A DNA stretch of 64,000 nt. Origin: Maritimibacter dapengensis. Its GTDB lineage: Bacteria; Pseudomonadota; Alphaproteobacteria; Rhodobacterales; Rhodobacteraceae. A program made the position numbers and the translations under genes. This document shows, piece after piece, positions 10,968 to 20,017 of the stretch (its first letter is position 1; each line of letters begins with the position of its first letter). Under the pieces are notes generated by a model. The model saw only the letters and a list, made by a program, of their open reading frames with translations. It did not search any database and was not told where the DNA came from. Location of the stretch: the NCBI RefSeq assembly GCF_019218265.1, contig NZ_JAHUZE010000002.1:1116001-1180000 (forward strand), in the 5' to 3' direction.

Positions 10968-13442
10968 ATGTTTCGCATTTTGCTGTCCGTCCTTGTAATC
11001 CTTGGCTTTTCCAACCTCGCACTGGCGCAGGACCGCGCCAACGCGATCCTCGTGCTCGACGGATCCGGTTCGATGTGGGGACAGATCGACGGGGTGAACA
11101 AGATCGTGATCGCGCGGGACGTGGTCGGAGGGCTTCTCGACAGCCTGCCAGAAGATCAGGCGCTCGGTCTCATGGCCTATGGACACCGGACCAAAGGCGA
11201 TTGCGGTGATATTGAACTCCTCGCGGAACCCGGCACCGATCGCGCTGCCCTGGCCGCCGCAGTCAACGGCATTTCCCCGGTGGGCAAGACACCGCTCTCG
11301 GCCGCCGTCATTCAGGCCGCCGAAGCGCTCAAATACTCCGAGGAGGTCGCGACGGTGATCCTCGTCTCGGATGGGATAGAGACCTGTGACTACGACCCCT
11401 GTGAGGTCGGTCGCCAATTGGAACAAACCGGCGTCGGGTTCACCGCCCATGTCATCGGCTTCGACGTGGCCGACCCTGCGGCCCGCGCTCAGCTTCAATG
11501 CCTTGCCGATGAGACCGGCGGCACGTTCCGCACCGCGGACGACGCAGGTGAACTGGCGGACGCGCTGACCGAAGTGGCCGCCGCCCCTGCCCCGGAACCC
11601 CAACCGGCGATGATCAATATAACCTTCCGCGCCACCGATGGCGAAGGCGGTCCGGTCATCACTGACGGGCTGATCTGGTCGATCTCCGCCGGCGACGCGA
11701 CGCTCGCAGACGGGGCCGACGAAGCCTCCCCCGCCTTCACTCTGGAAGAAGCCACCGAGGGTACGGCAACGGTCCTTCGGCTCGTGGACGAGGCCAGCGC
11801 GGAGGCGACATACTCGGTGACGACCGAAGGTCAGGTCGTCGTGATCGCCCTGCCCGAATACGCCCCGCCTGCCACCGTCGAAGCACCTGCGTCGGCCCCG
11901 GCCGGCTCGCTTGTCGACGTGACGTTCACCGGGCCCCGCGGCGGTGGCGATTACATATCGTCCGCCCGTGAGGGCATGAAACCCGGGTTCTACGACGAAT
12001 ACGCGAATGTCACAGATGCAGAAGGAGACACCCTGACCCTGCGTATGCCGCCCGTCGCCGGCACCGCGACGATCAGCTACGTTCTGGGCGATGGTCGCGA
12101 CATCCTGGGAAGCACGACCATCGAAGTGACGCCGCTCGACATCACCCTCACCGTACCCGAGGCCGCGACCGTCGGCACGGCAGAGAATATCGTCTGGACG
12201 GGCCCGGATTACACAAGCGACTACATCACAGTCTCGAAACCCGACGATAGCGGGTATGAAGCATACACCTACACCAACAAAGGCTCGCCCTTGTCCCTCG
12301 ACATGCCGACCGAGGAAGGCACCTACGAACTGCGTTACGTTCTCAGCGCCTCTCGCGAGATCGCGGCGCGGTCGGAAACCTTCGAAGTCAGTCCGGCGAC
12401 GGTCTCGGTCGAAGGTCCGGTCGAAGCGATTGCCGGATCGACCATCGAGGTGACGTGGGAGGGCCCTGACGCGGATGCCGACTACATCGCCATTTCGCGG
12501 GTCGATGACGACAGCGGGTATGAGACCTATGCCTACACCAAGGGCACCAACCCGCTTGAGGTGAAGACCCCGATCGAGCCGGGCGATTACGAGATCCGCT
12601 ATATCTTGTCGCAGGGCCGCAAGATCCTTGCGGCCACGCCCCTGGCCCTGACCGAAGTCAGCGCCACGGTCTCCGGCCCCGCGTCCGCGACCGTCGGAAC
12701 CGAGATCGAGGTGACGTGGGAAGGCCCCGACTACAAGAGCGACTACATCGGTATCGGTAAAGCCGGAGAGCCCGGCTATGTGACCTACACCTACACAAGC
12801 GAAGGCAGTCCGATGAAGATCGAAGTGCCGGGCGAACCGGGCGACTACGAGCTGCGCTATATCCCCAACGCCGACCAGAGCGACGTGCTTGCACGTGCGG
12901 CCCTGACGGTCGAGGCCGCCCAAGTCACGCTTTCCGCACCTGCGAGCGTCGTGGCGGGGTCGCAAGTCGCCGTCGACTGGACCGGCCCTGACACCAAGAA
13001 CGACTGGCTCGACATTTCGACCAACGACGACACGCCGAACGATTACGAAGCTTATGAATATACGAAGTCGGGCAGTCCCGCCCAGATCACGGCACCCGCG
13101 ATGCCCGGAGAGTATTTCGTGCGCTATGTCCTGAGCGCCCAGCCCCGGCAGGTGATCGCAACGCGCCCGATCACCGTCACCGACGTCACCGCGAATGTGT
13201 CCGGCGTGATCGGAGATGAGCGCATCGACGTGACATGGGAGGGGCCGAATTACCAGCGTGACTATGTCGTGGTGGCCGAACCCGGCGCCGCACCCAACAA
13301 GTACATCGACTACGTCTATGCCCGTGAGGGCGGCACAGGGACGCTCGATCTGCCTGAAACGCCGGGTGAATACGAGTTGCGCTATATCTTTGCCGGGACC
13401 GAGACCCGGATCCTCACGACCACGCCGATCACCATCGAGTAG
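10968..13442 (+). CDS. Secreted von Willebrand factor A protein with six C-terminal repeats
   Basis: 824 residues. A Sec signal peptide (MFRILLSVLVILGFSNLALA, cleavage before QDRAN) is followed by a VWA domain at about residues 24-200 with an intact metal-ion-dependent adhesion site: DGSGS near residue 32, the conserved Thr in KTPLSAAV and the Asp in VSDGIETC. A linker and a beta-rich segment lead to six tandem repeats of about 87 residues (304-824). The protein is therefore periplasmic or surface-exposed, with probable protein or matrix binding. No chaperone, MoxR ATPase or pilin genes flank it. Homologues occur in Rhodobacteraceae, but no function is known to me. A long antisense open frame (10803-13547) is a compositional shadow. 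Confidence 0.88.
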   Translation: MFRILLSVLVILGFSNLALAQDRANAILVLDGSGSMWGQIDGVNKIVIARDVVGGLLDSLPEDQALGLMAYGHRTKGDCGDIELLAEPGTDRAALAAAVNGISPVGKTPLSAAVIQAAEALKYSEEVATVILVSDGIETCDYDPCEVGRQLEQTGVGFTAHVIGFDVADPAARAQLQCLADETGGTFRTADDAGELADALTEVAAAPAPEPQPAMINITFRATDGEGGPVITDGLIWSISAGDATLADGADEASPAFTLEEATEGTATVLRLVDEASAEATYSVTTEGQVVVIALPEYAPPATVEAPASAPAGSLVDVTFTGPRGGGDYISSAREGMKPGFYDEYANVTDAEGDTLTLRMPPVAGTATISYVLGDGRDILGSTTIEVTPLDITLTVPEAATVGTAENIVWTGPDYTSDYITVSKPDDSGYEAYTYTNKGSPLSLDMPTEEGTYELRYVLSASREIAARSETFEVSPATVSVEGPVEAIAGSTIEVTWEGPDADADYIAISRVDDDSGYETYAYTKGTNPLEVKTPIEPGDYEIRYILSQGRKILAATPLALTEVSATVSGPASATVGTEIEVTWEGPDYKSDYIGIGKAGEPGYVTYTYTSEGSPMKIEVPGEPGDYELRYIPNADQSDVLARAALTVEAAQVTLSAPASVVAGSQVAVDWTGPDTKNDWLDISTNDDTPNDYEAYEYTKSGSPAQITAPAMPGEYFVRYVLSAQPRQVIATRPITVTDVTANVSGVIGDERIDVTWEGPNYQRDYVVVAEPGAAPNKYIDYVYAREGGTGTLDLPETPGEYELRYIFAGTETRILTTTPITIE
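11877..13439 (+). repeat. Six in-frame tandem protein repeats in the VWA protein
   Basis: Each unit of about 85-90 codons starts with a V-x-(V/A)-P/GP...AG-S/T segment, continues VTWEGPDY..DYI.I (variants FTGPRGGGDYI, WTGPDYTSDYI, WTGPDTKNDWL, WEGPNYQRDYV), then YxxYxYTxxG(S/T)P, and ends with PGxYELRYxLSxxRxIxA. Approximate unit starts are residues 304, 391, 477, 565, 650 and 740. The first unit is the most diverged. The pattern suggests Ig-like beta sandwiches. Confidence 0.8.
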
Positions 13443-13478
13443 GCGGGTTTCGGCAGCGATTTCGTTGGGGGGCTTGTA

Positions 13479-13498
13479 ATATTCATCTTTTTGAATAT
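13479..13498 (+). promoter_or_regulatory. ATATTC-N8-GAATAT operator, SqrR/BigR type
   Basis: A 20-bp interrupted palindrome, ATATTC then ATCTTTTT then GAATAT, 66 bp before the rhodanese ATG. ATTC-N8-GAAT is the consensus reported for the persulfide-sensing ArsR-family repressor SqrR of Rhodobacter and its relative BigR. Control of a rhodanese gene fits that regulon. A near-identical site is at 24525-24544. Confidence 0.7.
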
Positions 13499-13564
13499 CT
13501 TTCCTCCCAACGCAAGACACACCGCTACGCCACCGCGTTGCGCACAAGTTCGAGGAAACAAACG

Positions 13565-13933
13565 ATGTTCAACATGCTTCGCAGCGGCGGCCAGCCGCGC
13601 ACCCCTGGTATGACGGCCAAAGACGCTGTCGAGAAAGCCGCGACCGGAGATGTCGTCGTGGTCGATGTCCGCGATGCGGGAGAGCTTGCCATGTCGGGCA
13701 AAGCCAAAGGCGCGGTCCACATTCCGCTCGCCGTGATCCGTATGCAGGCCGACCCTTCTTCGCCCGATTTCAACCCGGCGCTCGACCAGTCGAAACCCAT
13801 TGCAGTCTATTGCGCCTCCGGTGCCCGGTCATCGATGGCCGCGCAGGTGTTCCAGAACTTCGGCTTCGAGGTGTCCAACATCGGCGGGTTGGGTCACTGG
13901 CAAATGGCGGGCGGCGAGATCGAACGCGCCTGA
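13565..13933 (+). CDS. Single-domain rhodanese-like sulfurtransferase
   Basis: 122 residues from MFNMLRSGG; an in-frame ATG 27 bp upstream (13538) is less likely. One rhodanese domain with VVVVDVRDAGELAMSGKAKGAVHIP and the active-site loop YCASGARS, where Cys at about residue 83 would carry the persulfide. It would move sulfane sulfur between acceptors such as glutathione or thiosulfate in the cytoplasm. The operator-like site at 13479 implies induction by sulfide or persulfide. It is followed by a strong hairpin terminator. Confidence 0.9.
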   Translation: MFNMLRSGGQPRTPGMTAKDAVEKAATGDVVVVDVRDAGELAMSGKAKGAVHIPLAVIRMQADPSSPDFNPALDQSKPIAVYCASGARSSMAAQVFQNFGFEVSNIGGLGHWQMAGGEIERA

Positions 13934-13951
13934 GCCTGTACCACGCAAGAT

Positions 13952-13988
13952 AAAGGCGGGCGCACTGCCCGCCTTTCCACTTTTTCCG
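13952..13988 (+). terminator. Bidirectional terminator between rhodanese and lpdA
   Basis: AAAGGCGGGC pairs with GCCCGCCTTT (13952-13976, loop GCACT), followed by CCACTTTTTCC. It lies between two converging genes and can serve both. Confidence 0.85.
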
Positions 13989-14002
13989 TGTCCTGCCCGA
14001 TC

Positions 14003-15397
14003 CTAGAAGTGGATCGCGCGCCCGTAAGCGTCGAGCACGCTTTCGTGCATCATTTCCGATAGTGTCGGGTGCGGGAACACGGTGTTCATCAGGTCTTCTT
14101 CGGTGGTCTCCAACTGTCGCCCGACGACGTATCCCTGGATTAGTTCGGTCACTTCCGCGCCGACCATATGCGCACCCAGCAACTCCCCGGTCTTGGCGTC
14201 GAACACGGTCTTGACCATGCCCTCCGACTCGCCGAGCGCAATGGCCTTGCCGTTGCCGATGAAGGGGAACTTGCCGACCTTGATGTCATAGCCAGCTTCC
14301 TTGGCCTTGGCCTCGGTCATCCCGACGCTCGCGACCTGCGGGTTGCAATAGGTGCAGCCCGCGATGCTTTCGGGTTTCACCGGATGGGCATGCTGCCCGG
14401 CAATGAGTTCGGCAACCATGACGCCCTCGTGGCTCGCCTTGTGCGCAAGCCAGGGCGCGCCGGCGATGTCACCGATGGCATAGATCCCGTCGACCCCGGT
14501 GCGGCAATACTCGTCAGTCACGACATGGGTGCGATCGACCTTGATGCCCAACTCCTCAAGGCCGAGGCCCTCGACATTACCGACGATCCCGACCGCCGAA
14601 ATCACGCTGTCGAACTCTTGCGTCTCGGTCTTGCCATCCTTTTCGATATGCGCCGTGACCTTACCTTTGCCACGGTCCAATTTCTTGACCGTCGACTTCT
14701 CGCGGATCTTCATACCCTGTTTCTCGAACTGCTTCTTGGCGAAGGCCGAAATTTCGGCATCTTCGACGGGGAGCACCCGGTCCATGACCTCGACCACGGT
14801 TGTATCCGCGCCGAGCGTGTTGAAGAAGCTGGCGAATTCGATCCCGATGGCACCCGAACCTATGACGAGGAGCTTCTTGGGCATCCGCGGCGGCTTCAAC
14901 GCGTGCTTGTAGGTCCAGACGAGATCGCCGTCCGCCTCGAGCCCCGGCAATTCGCGGGCGCGTGCGCCGGTGGCGAGAATGATGTTCTTGGCGGTGAGCT
15001 CTTCGGTGCCCTTGTCGGTCTTGACCGACACCTTGCCCTTCGCGGGAATGCTGCCCTCGCCCATGAACACGGTAACCTTGTTCTTCTTGAGCAGGTGCTG
15101 GACGCCGCCCGAAAGCTGTTTCGCGACGCCACGCGAACGATCGACCACCGCGTCGAGGTCGTAGTCTGGCTTCTGGACCGAAAGCCCGAAATCCTTGGCT
15201 CTGTGCATGAGGTGATAGACCTCGGCCGAGCGCAAAAGCGCTTTGGTCGGGATGCAGCCCCAGTTGAGGCAGATACCGCCCAGATGCTCGCGCTCGATCA
15301 CGGCGGTTTTCAATCCCAATTGGGCAGCACGGATCGCGGCGACATAGCCACCGGGGCCGGACCCCACCACGATCAGATCAAAGCTATTGTCGGCCAT
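14003..15397 (-). CDS. lpdA: Dihydrolipoyl dehydrogenase (E3)
   Basis: 464 residues, FAD-dependent disulfide oxidoreductase that reoxidises lipoyl groups of 2-oxoacid dehydrogenase complexes or the glycine cleavage system, passing electrons to NAD+. Visible are the FAD-binding GSGPGGYVAAIRAAQLG, the redox-active disulfide GGICLNWGCIPTKAL, the NAD-binding GSGAIGIEFASFF, the second FAD motif YAIGDIAGAPWLAHKA and the C-terminal catalytic HPTLSEMMHESVL. No E1/E2 genes adjoin it, so it may be a shared E3 or belong to a complex encoded elsewhere. A palindromic element sits 20 bp upstream of the start (15418-15435). Confidence 0.96.
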   Translation of the reverse strand: MADNSFDLIVVGSGPGGYVAAIRAAQLGLKTAVIEREHLGGICLNWGCIPTKALLRSAEVYHLMHRAKDFGLSVQKPDYDLDAVVDRSRGVAKQLSGGVQHLLKKNKVTVFMGEGSIPAKGKVSVKTDKGTEELTAKNIILATGARARELPGLEADGDLVWTYKHALKPPRMPKKLLVIGSGAIGIEFASFFNTLGADTTVVEVMDRVLPVEDAEISAFAKKQFEKQGMKIREKSTVKKLDRGKGKVTAHIEKDGKTETQEFDSVISAVGIVGNVEGLGLEELGIKVDRTHVVTDEYCRTGVDGIYAIGDIAGAPWLAHKASHEGVMVAELIAGQHAHPVKPESIAGCTYCNPQVASVGMTEAKAKEAGYDIKVGKFPFIGNGKAIALGESEGMVKTVFDAKTGELLGAHMVGAEVTELIQGYVVGRQLETTEEDLMNTVFPHPTLSEMMHESVLDAYGRAIHF

Positions 15398-15417
15398 CAG
15401 ATGCTCCTTACGAAAAG

Positions 15418-15439
15418 TAGTTTACCCTTAAACTAGTTT
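15418..15439 (-). promoter_or_regulatory. Overlapping palindromes upstream of lpdA, possible operator
   Basis: TAGTTTA-CCCT-TAAACTA (15418-15435) is a perfect 7-bp inverted repeat. It overlaps the 10-bp palindrome AAACTAGTTT (15430-15439). The two together present three AGTTT half sites directly before the lpdA start. The cognate regulator is not known. Confidence 0.4.
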
Positions 15440-15540
15440 CACAGACGGTTCAATCACCCTCCCTGTCCCAACGTCAATTCCTTGCTTTCGCGGTCGCGCT
15501 GTGGACAAGTTCAGCCTGACAGATAGGGAAGGCGTTGAAA

Positions 15541-17268
15541 ATGGTCGATATTCACGAAACTGGCGTCGCGCGTAGTCGCGCCGTTTTGTCGGCCTGCGGC
15601 GCAGTGGCGGGTTTGTCGGCCTATGCGCTCGTCGAAATCTTGCCCAAAGTGACGGAATCGCCCCTGCTCATTGCCGCGCTGGTTTCTGGCGTGGGCGCGT
15701 TCTTTCTGGTTCTGCTGATCGCGCTCGGTCCCCTGTCAGCGTCACGCGCGGTCCGCAGTGCTCTCTCCATCGCACTTCCCGTCAGTGCTCTCATGGCGAT
15801 TTTCACCCTGCGCTTCCATGATCTCGACAACATGGCCGACGCGAACCACGGTTTTCTCGCGGGTGCCATCATCGTGTTCGTCGCCACGCCCTTCGCGCTT
15901 GCGGTCCTTGACCCGGACACAACATGGCACGACTACCCCGCCCTCTTCTCCCGGGCTTGGGAGATCGTCGTCCGCTATGTCGTGGCAGCGATTTTCGCCG
16001 GCGTTTTCTGGGGCCTCTACTTTCTGTCGTCCGCGATCCTGGAACTCGTCGGGATCGACGCTCTGCGCGACTTTGCGGACATCGACCCGGTGCCGTCTGT
16101 TCTGACCGGCGCAGTCCTTGGTCTTGCGCTCGCGGTCGTGCACGAGTTGCGCCATCTGATTTCGCCCAAGATCGTGCTCAGGCTCTTGAGGCTCCTGTTG
16201 CCCCCAGTCGCGGGCGTGAGCGTCATTTTTACCATCATCGCTCCCATCCAGGGGCTGTCTGCGCTTCTCGGTAACATCTCGGCCGGGGCGACGGTCATGA
16301 CGATGGCAATCACCCTCATCACGCTGGTGACCGTCACGCTCGACCGAACCGACGACGAAAGCGCCTCGGCACCGACGCTCCTCCTCTCGGCCCGCGTCGG
16401 CGCCGTGCTTTCGCTCGTTCTCGCAGCACTCGCTGTCTGGGCGGTGGCGGAACGGGTTGGGCAATATGGCTGGACACCGGACCGCGTGCTCGCCTGCACG
16501 ATCGGTCTTCTTCTGATGGCATACGGCCTTTGCTACGTTGCGGCCCTGTTTAGCACCGATTGGAAAGCCCTTATGCGGCGTAGCAACATCGCAATGGCTC
16601 TTGTCACACTCGCCGTCGCAGCGATCTGGCTTACACCGATCCTGAACGCCGAGCGGATCTCGGCCCGCTCGCAACTCGCCCGCTTCGACCGCGGTGAGGT
16701 GCCGGCAGACGAACTTGACCTTTGGCGGATCACGCGTGTCTGGGGGCGCGCGGGCACACGCGCGTTTGCGCCATATCGCGACACGTCCCACCCGCAGCAT
16801 GACAAGGTGGCCGCGCGCATCGAAGCCCTCGACAACGGCGATCTGAATCCGAGGCAATCAGCGGGTGGCCCCGTCTCGACAGAGGACCTCCGAGCGGACC
16901 TTGAAGAAAGGCTCGCGTATCGGCCCGAAGGTGTGGACCCCGGCCGCCTGCTCACCGACCTGCCCGAGTATCAACAAAGGCTCGCCCATACAGGCTGCAC
17001 GCGATACGTCACTCCCGAAGGGGCCCCCGCTTGCGTCGCGGTCGTGGCTGATTTTCTCCCATCCCCCGGCGACGAGATCATCATCGTCTATTGGAACGGA
17101 TCGAACATCGAAATCGCCGCAGAACGCGGCGGGTATTTCGACACGCCCGGCGTCACACCGGGCCCGGCGCTCATCGACGACATCCTGAACGGCGCGTTCG
17201 AAATCGTTCCGTCACGCGCATTGGAACTCAGGCTCGACGACGGCTTCGTGGCACCCAATCGCCGTTAA
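15541..17268 (+). CDS. DUF4153 domain-containing integral membrane protein
   Basis: 575 residues. About a dozen hydrophobic segments occupy roughly residues 15-370. A soluble C-terminal part of about 200 residues has WRITRVWGRAGTRAFAPY. The motif RVGQYGWTPDRVLA near residue 310 is typical of DUF4153. The family's function is unknown. The ATG at 15541 is preferred over the in-frame TTG at 15535 because AGGGAAGG lies at a proper distance. It converges on the DUF924 gene with a four-base stop overlap (TTAA, 17265-17268). Confidence 0.8.
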   Translation: MVDIHETGVARSRAVLSACGAVAGLSAYALVEILPKVTESPLLIAALVSGVGAFFLVLLIALGPLSASRAVRSALSIALPVSALMAIFTLRFHDLDNMADANHGFLAGAIIVFVATPFALAVLDPDTTWHDYPALFSRAWEIVVRYVVAAIFAGVFWGLYFLSSAILELVGIDALRDFADIDPVPSVLTGAVLGLALAVVHELRHLISPKIVLRLLRLLLPPVAGVSVIFTIIAPIQGLSALLGNISAGATVMTMAITLITLVTVTLDRTDDESASAPTLLLSARVGAVLSLVLAALAVWAVAERVGQYGWTPDRVLACTIGLLLMAYGLCYVAALFSTDWKALMRRSNIAMALVTLAVAAIWLTPILNAERISARSQLARFDRGEVPADELDLWRITRVWGRAGTRAFAPYRDTSHPQHDKVAARIEALDNGDLNPRQSAGGPVSTEDLRADLEERLAYRPEGVDPGRLLTDLPEYQQRLAHTGCTRYVTPEGAPACVAVVADFLPSPGDEIIIVYWNGSNIEIAAERGGYFDTPGVTPGPALIDDILNGAFEIVPSRALELRLDDGFVAPNRR

Positions 17269-17837
17269 GCGGACAATTCCCTGAGCACCGCGCCATAGCC
17301 GCCCTCGTTCACGAACGCAGCCTCGGGAAGCGTCGTCTGACGCGACAGGGCTTCGTTGCGATACGGGAAGCGACCGAACCGTCTGATCACCTCGCGGTGG
17401 ACCTTGGCGTGAAGCAGGTTCGGCGCGCCGGTCTCGGGCATCCGCGTCAGCATCAGCCGCACGCAGCGGTCCTGATCGACCAGACATTCCGAATGCATCA
17501 GCGGCAGATAGAAAAACTGCCGCGCCGGTTCGTCGATCTTCAAGTCCCAGCCCTTGTCGATCGCGCATTTTGCAGCCGCCATGGCGGCCTTGTCGGACGA
17601 AAACGCCTTGCCCTCTCCCCGGAACATGTTCCGGGAAAACTGGTCGTTCAAAATGATGTAGGCAAGCGTCCCGCTGGGATATGTGAGCCACAGTGACAAT
17701 GCCCCTTGCTGTGCCGCCACCCACGTCTCGTAGAACTTGTCGCGAATGTCCGCGTCCAGCTCCTCTGATCCTTCATACCAGCCCTTTGGTCCGACCTCGT
17801 CGATCCAGTAGCTGAGGATCTCCTCAGGATTGGCCAT
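17265..17837 (-). CDS. DUF924 family protein
   Basis: 190 residues, soluble. Matches DUF924: an N-terminal EEILSYWIDEVGPKGWY segment, a central LILNDQFSRNMFRG-type motif (here IILNDQFSRNMFRGEGKAF) and FFYLPLMHSE with a conserved histidine. It has an alpha-helical, TPR-like fold and no known biochemical activity. It is widespread and monocistronic in appearance here; the next minus-strand gene upstream starts more than 1 kb away. Confidence 0.88.
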   Translation of the reverse strand: MANPEEILSYWIDEVGPKGWYEGSEELDADIRDKFYETWVAAQQGALSLWLTYPSGTLAYIILNDQFSRNMFRGEGKAFSSDKAAMAAAKCAIDKGWDLKIDEPARQFFYLPLMHSECLVDQDRCVRLMLTRMPETGAPNLLHAKVHREVIRRFGRFPYRNEALSRQTTLPEAAFVNEGGYGAVLRELSA

Positions 17838-17956
17838 GTTACCCTCCTTGGCCTATTGCACCCCTCCTTCGAGGTTACAAAAATTTCACATTCGAGCAAG
17901 GAAATATCCGTTTATTGCGCGGTGGGTAGCGCATAATTGAAACGCTGACACTCGTT

Positions 17957-19228
17957 TCACGAGGATTGTTTCGCGCCACGCTCCTCCAGGGCCTCTTCGA
18001 CCGCGTCAGCATAGACTTCCTGCGCAAGTTCCATCGCCACGGGCGAGGATTGCGCCATGACCGCGACGTAGGAGGACGTCTCCTCGACCGGCACCGCAGG
18101 ACGGCGAGTCGCGCGATAGAGCCCGTACGCGACAATGAGCCCGAGCGTGACCGTCAGAACCACGAAGAAGCCGCTCGCACCGAACCGCCCCATGATCCAG
18201 CCTGTCGCAATCGGACCGGTAATCGCCCCAACCCCGTTGATGAACATCAGACCCGACGACGCCGAGGCCATCTGTTCGTATTCGAGGTAATCGTTCGTAT
18301 AGGCGATAAGCAGCGCGTAGAGCGGCCCGATCATGCCCCCGATGATGAAGGCCGCGCCGAGCAAAGCAGGGAAACTCTGGTAGAATGCGGGGAACACCGC
18401 GGCACCTGCCGCAATTCCGGCGGTCACGATGATGAGGCGACGACGTTCGATCCGGTCCGACAGGAAACTGAGAGGAAACTGAAGAACCAGCGCCCCGATG
18501 TAGAACATCGCCACGAACAGCGTCAGTTGCTGCACCGACAGCCCGATCGCCGTCCCGAAAACGGCGGCCATACCGAACTGCGCGGCATTGGCGGCCCCGG
18601 CCAGAAGCATACCGACGACGCCCAGAGGCGATGCGCCGAACAATTCGCGCAGTGTCATACGTTTCGAGGTTCCAAACGCAGGCGTAGGGGAAACGGAAAG
18701 CAGGATCGGCGCGAACGAAATCGAGACGAGCACGCTGGGCAGGATGAAGAGAAAAAAACCCGACGGGTCGCCAATTGCGATCAGACCCTGAGCTGTGATG
18801 ATCCCGGCCATCTGCACGATCATGTAGATCCCGAGCGCCTTGCCCCGGTTCTCGGTGGTCGCATTGTTGTTGAGCCAGCTTTCGGCGGTCACGTAGACGC
18901 CCGAGAAGCAAAATCCGGTCAGAAGGCGCAGGAAAGACCAGGCCCAGGGATCAGCAGCGACGGGATAGAGGATCAGGACCGCCGAGATGAAGCTGCCCAG
19001 GGCCGCAAAGACACGGACATGGCCCACGCGCCGGATCATCTCCGGCGCGGCACGCGACCCGAATAGGAATCCCGCGAAATAACTCGCCATGACGATCGAC
19101 ATCGCCTCGGTCGAGAACCCTTCAATACCACCCCGTATGCCGAGCAGGGTCCCCTGGATGCCGTTGCCCACCATGAGAAGCATCATGCCGAGGAAAAGCG
19201 CCCAGGACGTACCGAGAACTTGGATCAT
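17957..19228 (-). CDS. MFS transporter (YcaD/UMF-type)
   Basis: 423 residues, twelve predicted transmembrane helices. The N-terminal half has GGIEGFSTEAMSIVMASYFAGFLFGS and RRVGHVRVFA, where the family's GxxxDxxGRR loop is degenerate. RLLTGFCFSGVYVTAESWLNN is characteristic of the YcaD-like MFS group. The substrate is unknown. It is 95 bp downstream of the XRE-cupin regulator on the same strand and may be cotranscribed with and controlled by it. Confidence 0.88.
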   Translation of the reverse strand: MIQVLGTSWALFLGMMLLMVGNGIQGTLLGIRGGIEGFSTEAMSIVMASYFAGFLFGSRAAPEMIRRVGHVRVFAALGSFISAVLILYPVAADPWAWSFLRLLTGFCFSGVYVTAESWLNNNATTENRGKALGIYMIVQMAGIITAQGLIAIGDPSGFFLFILPSVLVSISFAPILLSVSPTPAFGTSKRMTLRELFGASPLGVVGMLLAGAANAAQFGMAAVFGTAIGLSVQQLTLFVAMFYIGALVLQFPLSFLSDRIERRRLIIVTAGIAAGAAVFPAFYQSFPALLGAAFIIGGMIGPLYALLIAYTNDYLEYEQMASASSGLMFINGVGAITGPIATGWIMGRFGASGFFVVLTVTLGLIVAYGLYRATRRPAVPVEETSSYVAVMAQSSPVAMELAQEVYADAVEEALEERGAKQSS

Positions 19229-19323
19229 GTGACGTGCCTTCTTGATGTCACCGTTTGGCGCTTGGTGCGTTGGCCGACAGGCATCATGATTCTGCGCCAG
19301 GTGGCAACAGCCGTATCACGGTC

Positions 19324-19953
19324 TCACAGCGCCGTGACCCACAGAATAGTGGCGTCGTCCTGCGATATGGAGATCACGTTATGGCCCATCGACGCGTCGT
19401 AGTAAGCACTATCGCCCCGTTTCATGTCGACCGGTTCGTAGAATTCCGTAATCAGCCGGATTTCGCCGGTCAGGACGTAGAGAAACTCTTCCCCGTCGTG
19501 GCGCACCCAGCCGTCGAATTCCTCGAAGCTGCGGGCGCGCACACGGGCGCGGTAGGGCAGCATCGCCTTTTTGGTCAGCGCCGATGCGAGCAGTTCGTGC
19601 TCATAGGTCGTCGTCGGGTGGGTCTGGCCTTCGCCCGATTTGGTTACCGCCATGCGACCCGAGACGCGCGGATCGTCCGGGGGCGTGAAGAGCTGCGGCA
19701 TGGTGATCTCCAGACCGACGGACAGCTTTTTCAGCGCCTCGAACGTGGGCGACATCTGACCGTTTTCAATCTTGGAGAGCGTCGATCGTGCGAGCCCCGC
19801 TTGTTTCGCGGCCTGTTCCAGCGTCCAGCCCCGCGACTTGCGCAATTCTCGCACCCGTTCACCCAGGTCCACGGGTTGTGGATCGGGGCCATCCACGCCG
19901 CTCTCGCGTGCGAGCCGGATGAGGCTTGGCTGATCTGGGCGGCTCTCGGTCAT
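19324..19953 (-). CDS. XRE-family transcriptional regulator with C-terminal cupin
   Basis: 209 residues from the ATG at 19953 (MTESRPDQPSL). The Xre helix-turn-helix is at about residues 30-85 (LGERVRELRKSRGWTLEQAA and GLARSTLSKIENGQMSPTFEALKKL). It is followed by a cupin_2 barrel (RHDGEEFLYVLTGEIRLITEFYEPVDMKRGDSAYYD). Proteins of this build sense small metabolites. The gene is divergent from the acyl-CoA synthetase, with 64 bp between starts, and upstream of an MFS gene, so both neighbours are candidate targets. A CCTGCC/GGCAGG inverted pair (19966-19971 and 19991-19996) lies in the shared promoter. Confidence 0.9.
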   Translation of the reverse strand: MTESRPDQPSLIRLARESGVDGPDPQPVDLGERVRELRKSRGWTLEQAAKQAGLARSTLSKIENGQMSPTFEALKKLSVGLEITMPQLFTPPDDPRVSGRMAVTKSGEGQTHPTTTYEHELLASALTKKAMLPYRARVRARSFEEFDGWVRHDGEEFLYVLTGEIRLITEFYEPVDMKRGDSAYYDASMGHNVISISQDDATILWVTAL

Positions 19954-20017
19954 GGCGCGTTTTAGCCTGCCCGGTAATCTCATTGCAACTGGCAGGACTT
20001 GGGGGCAGGAAAGGCGC

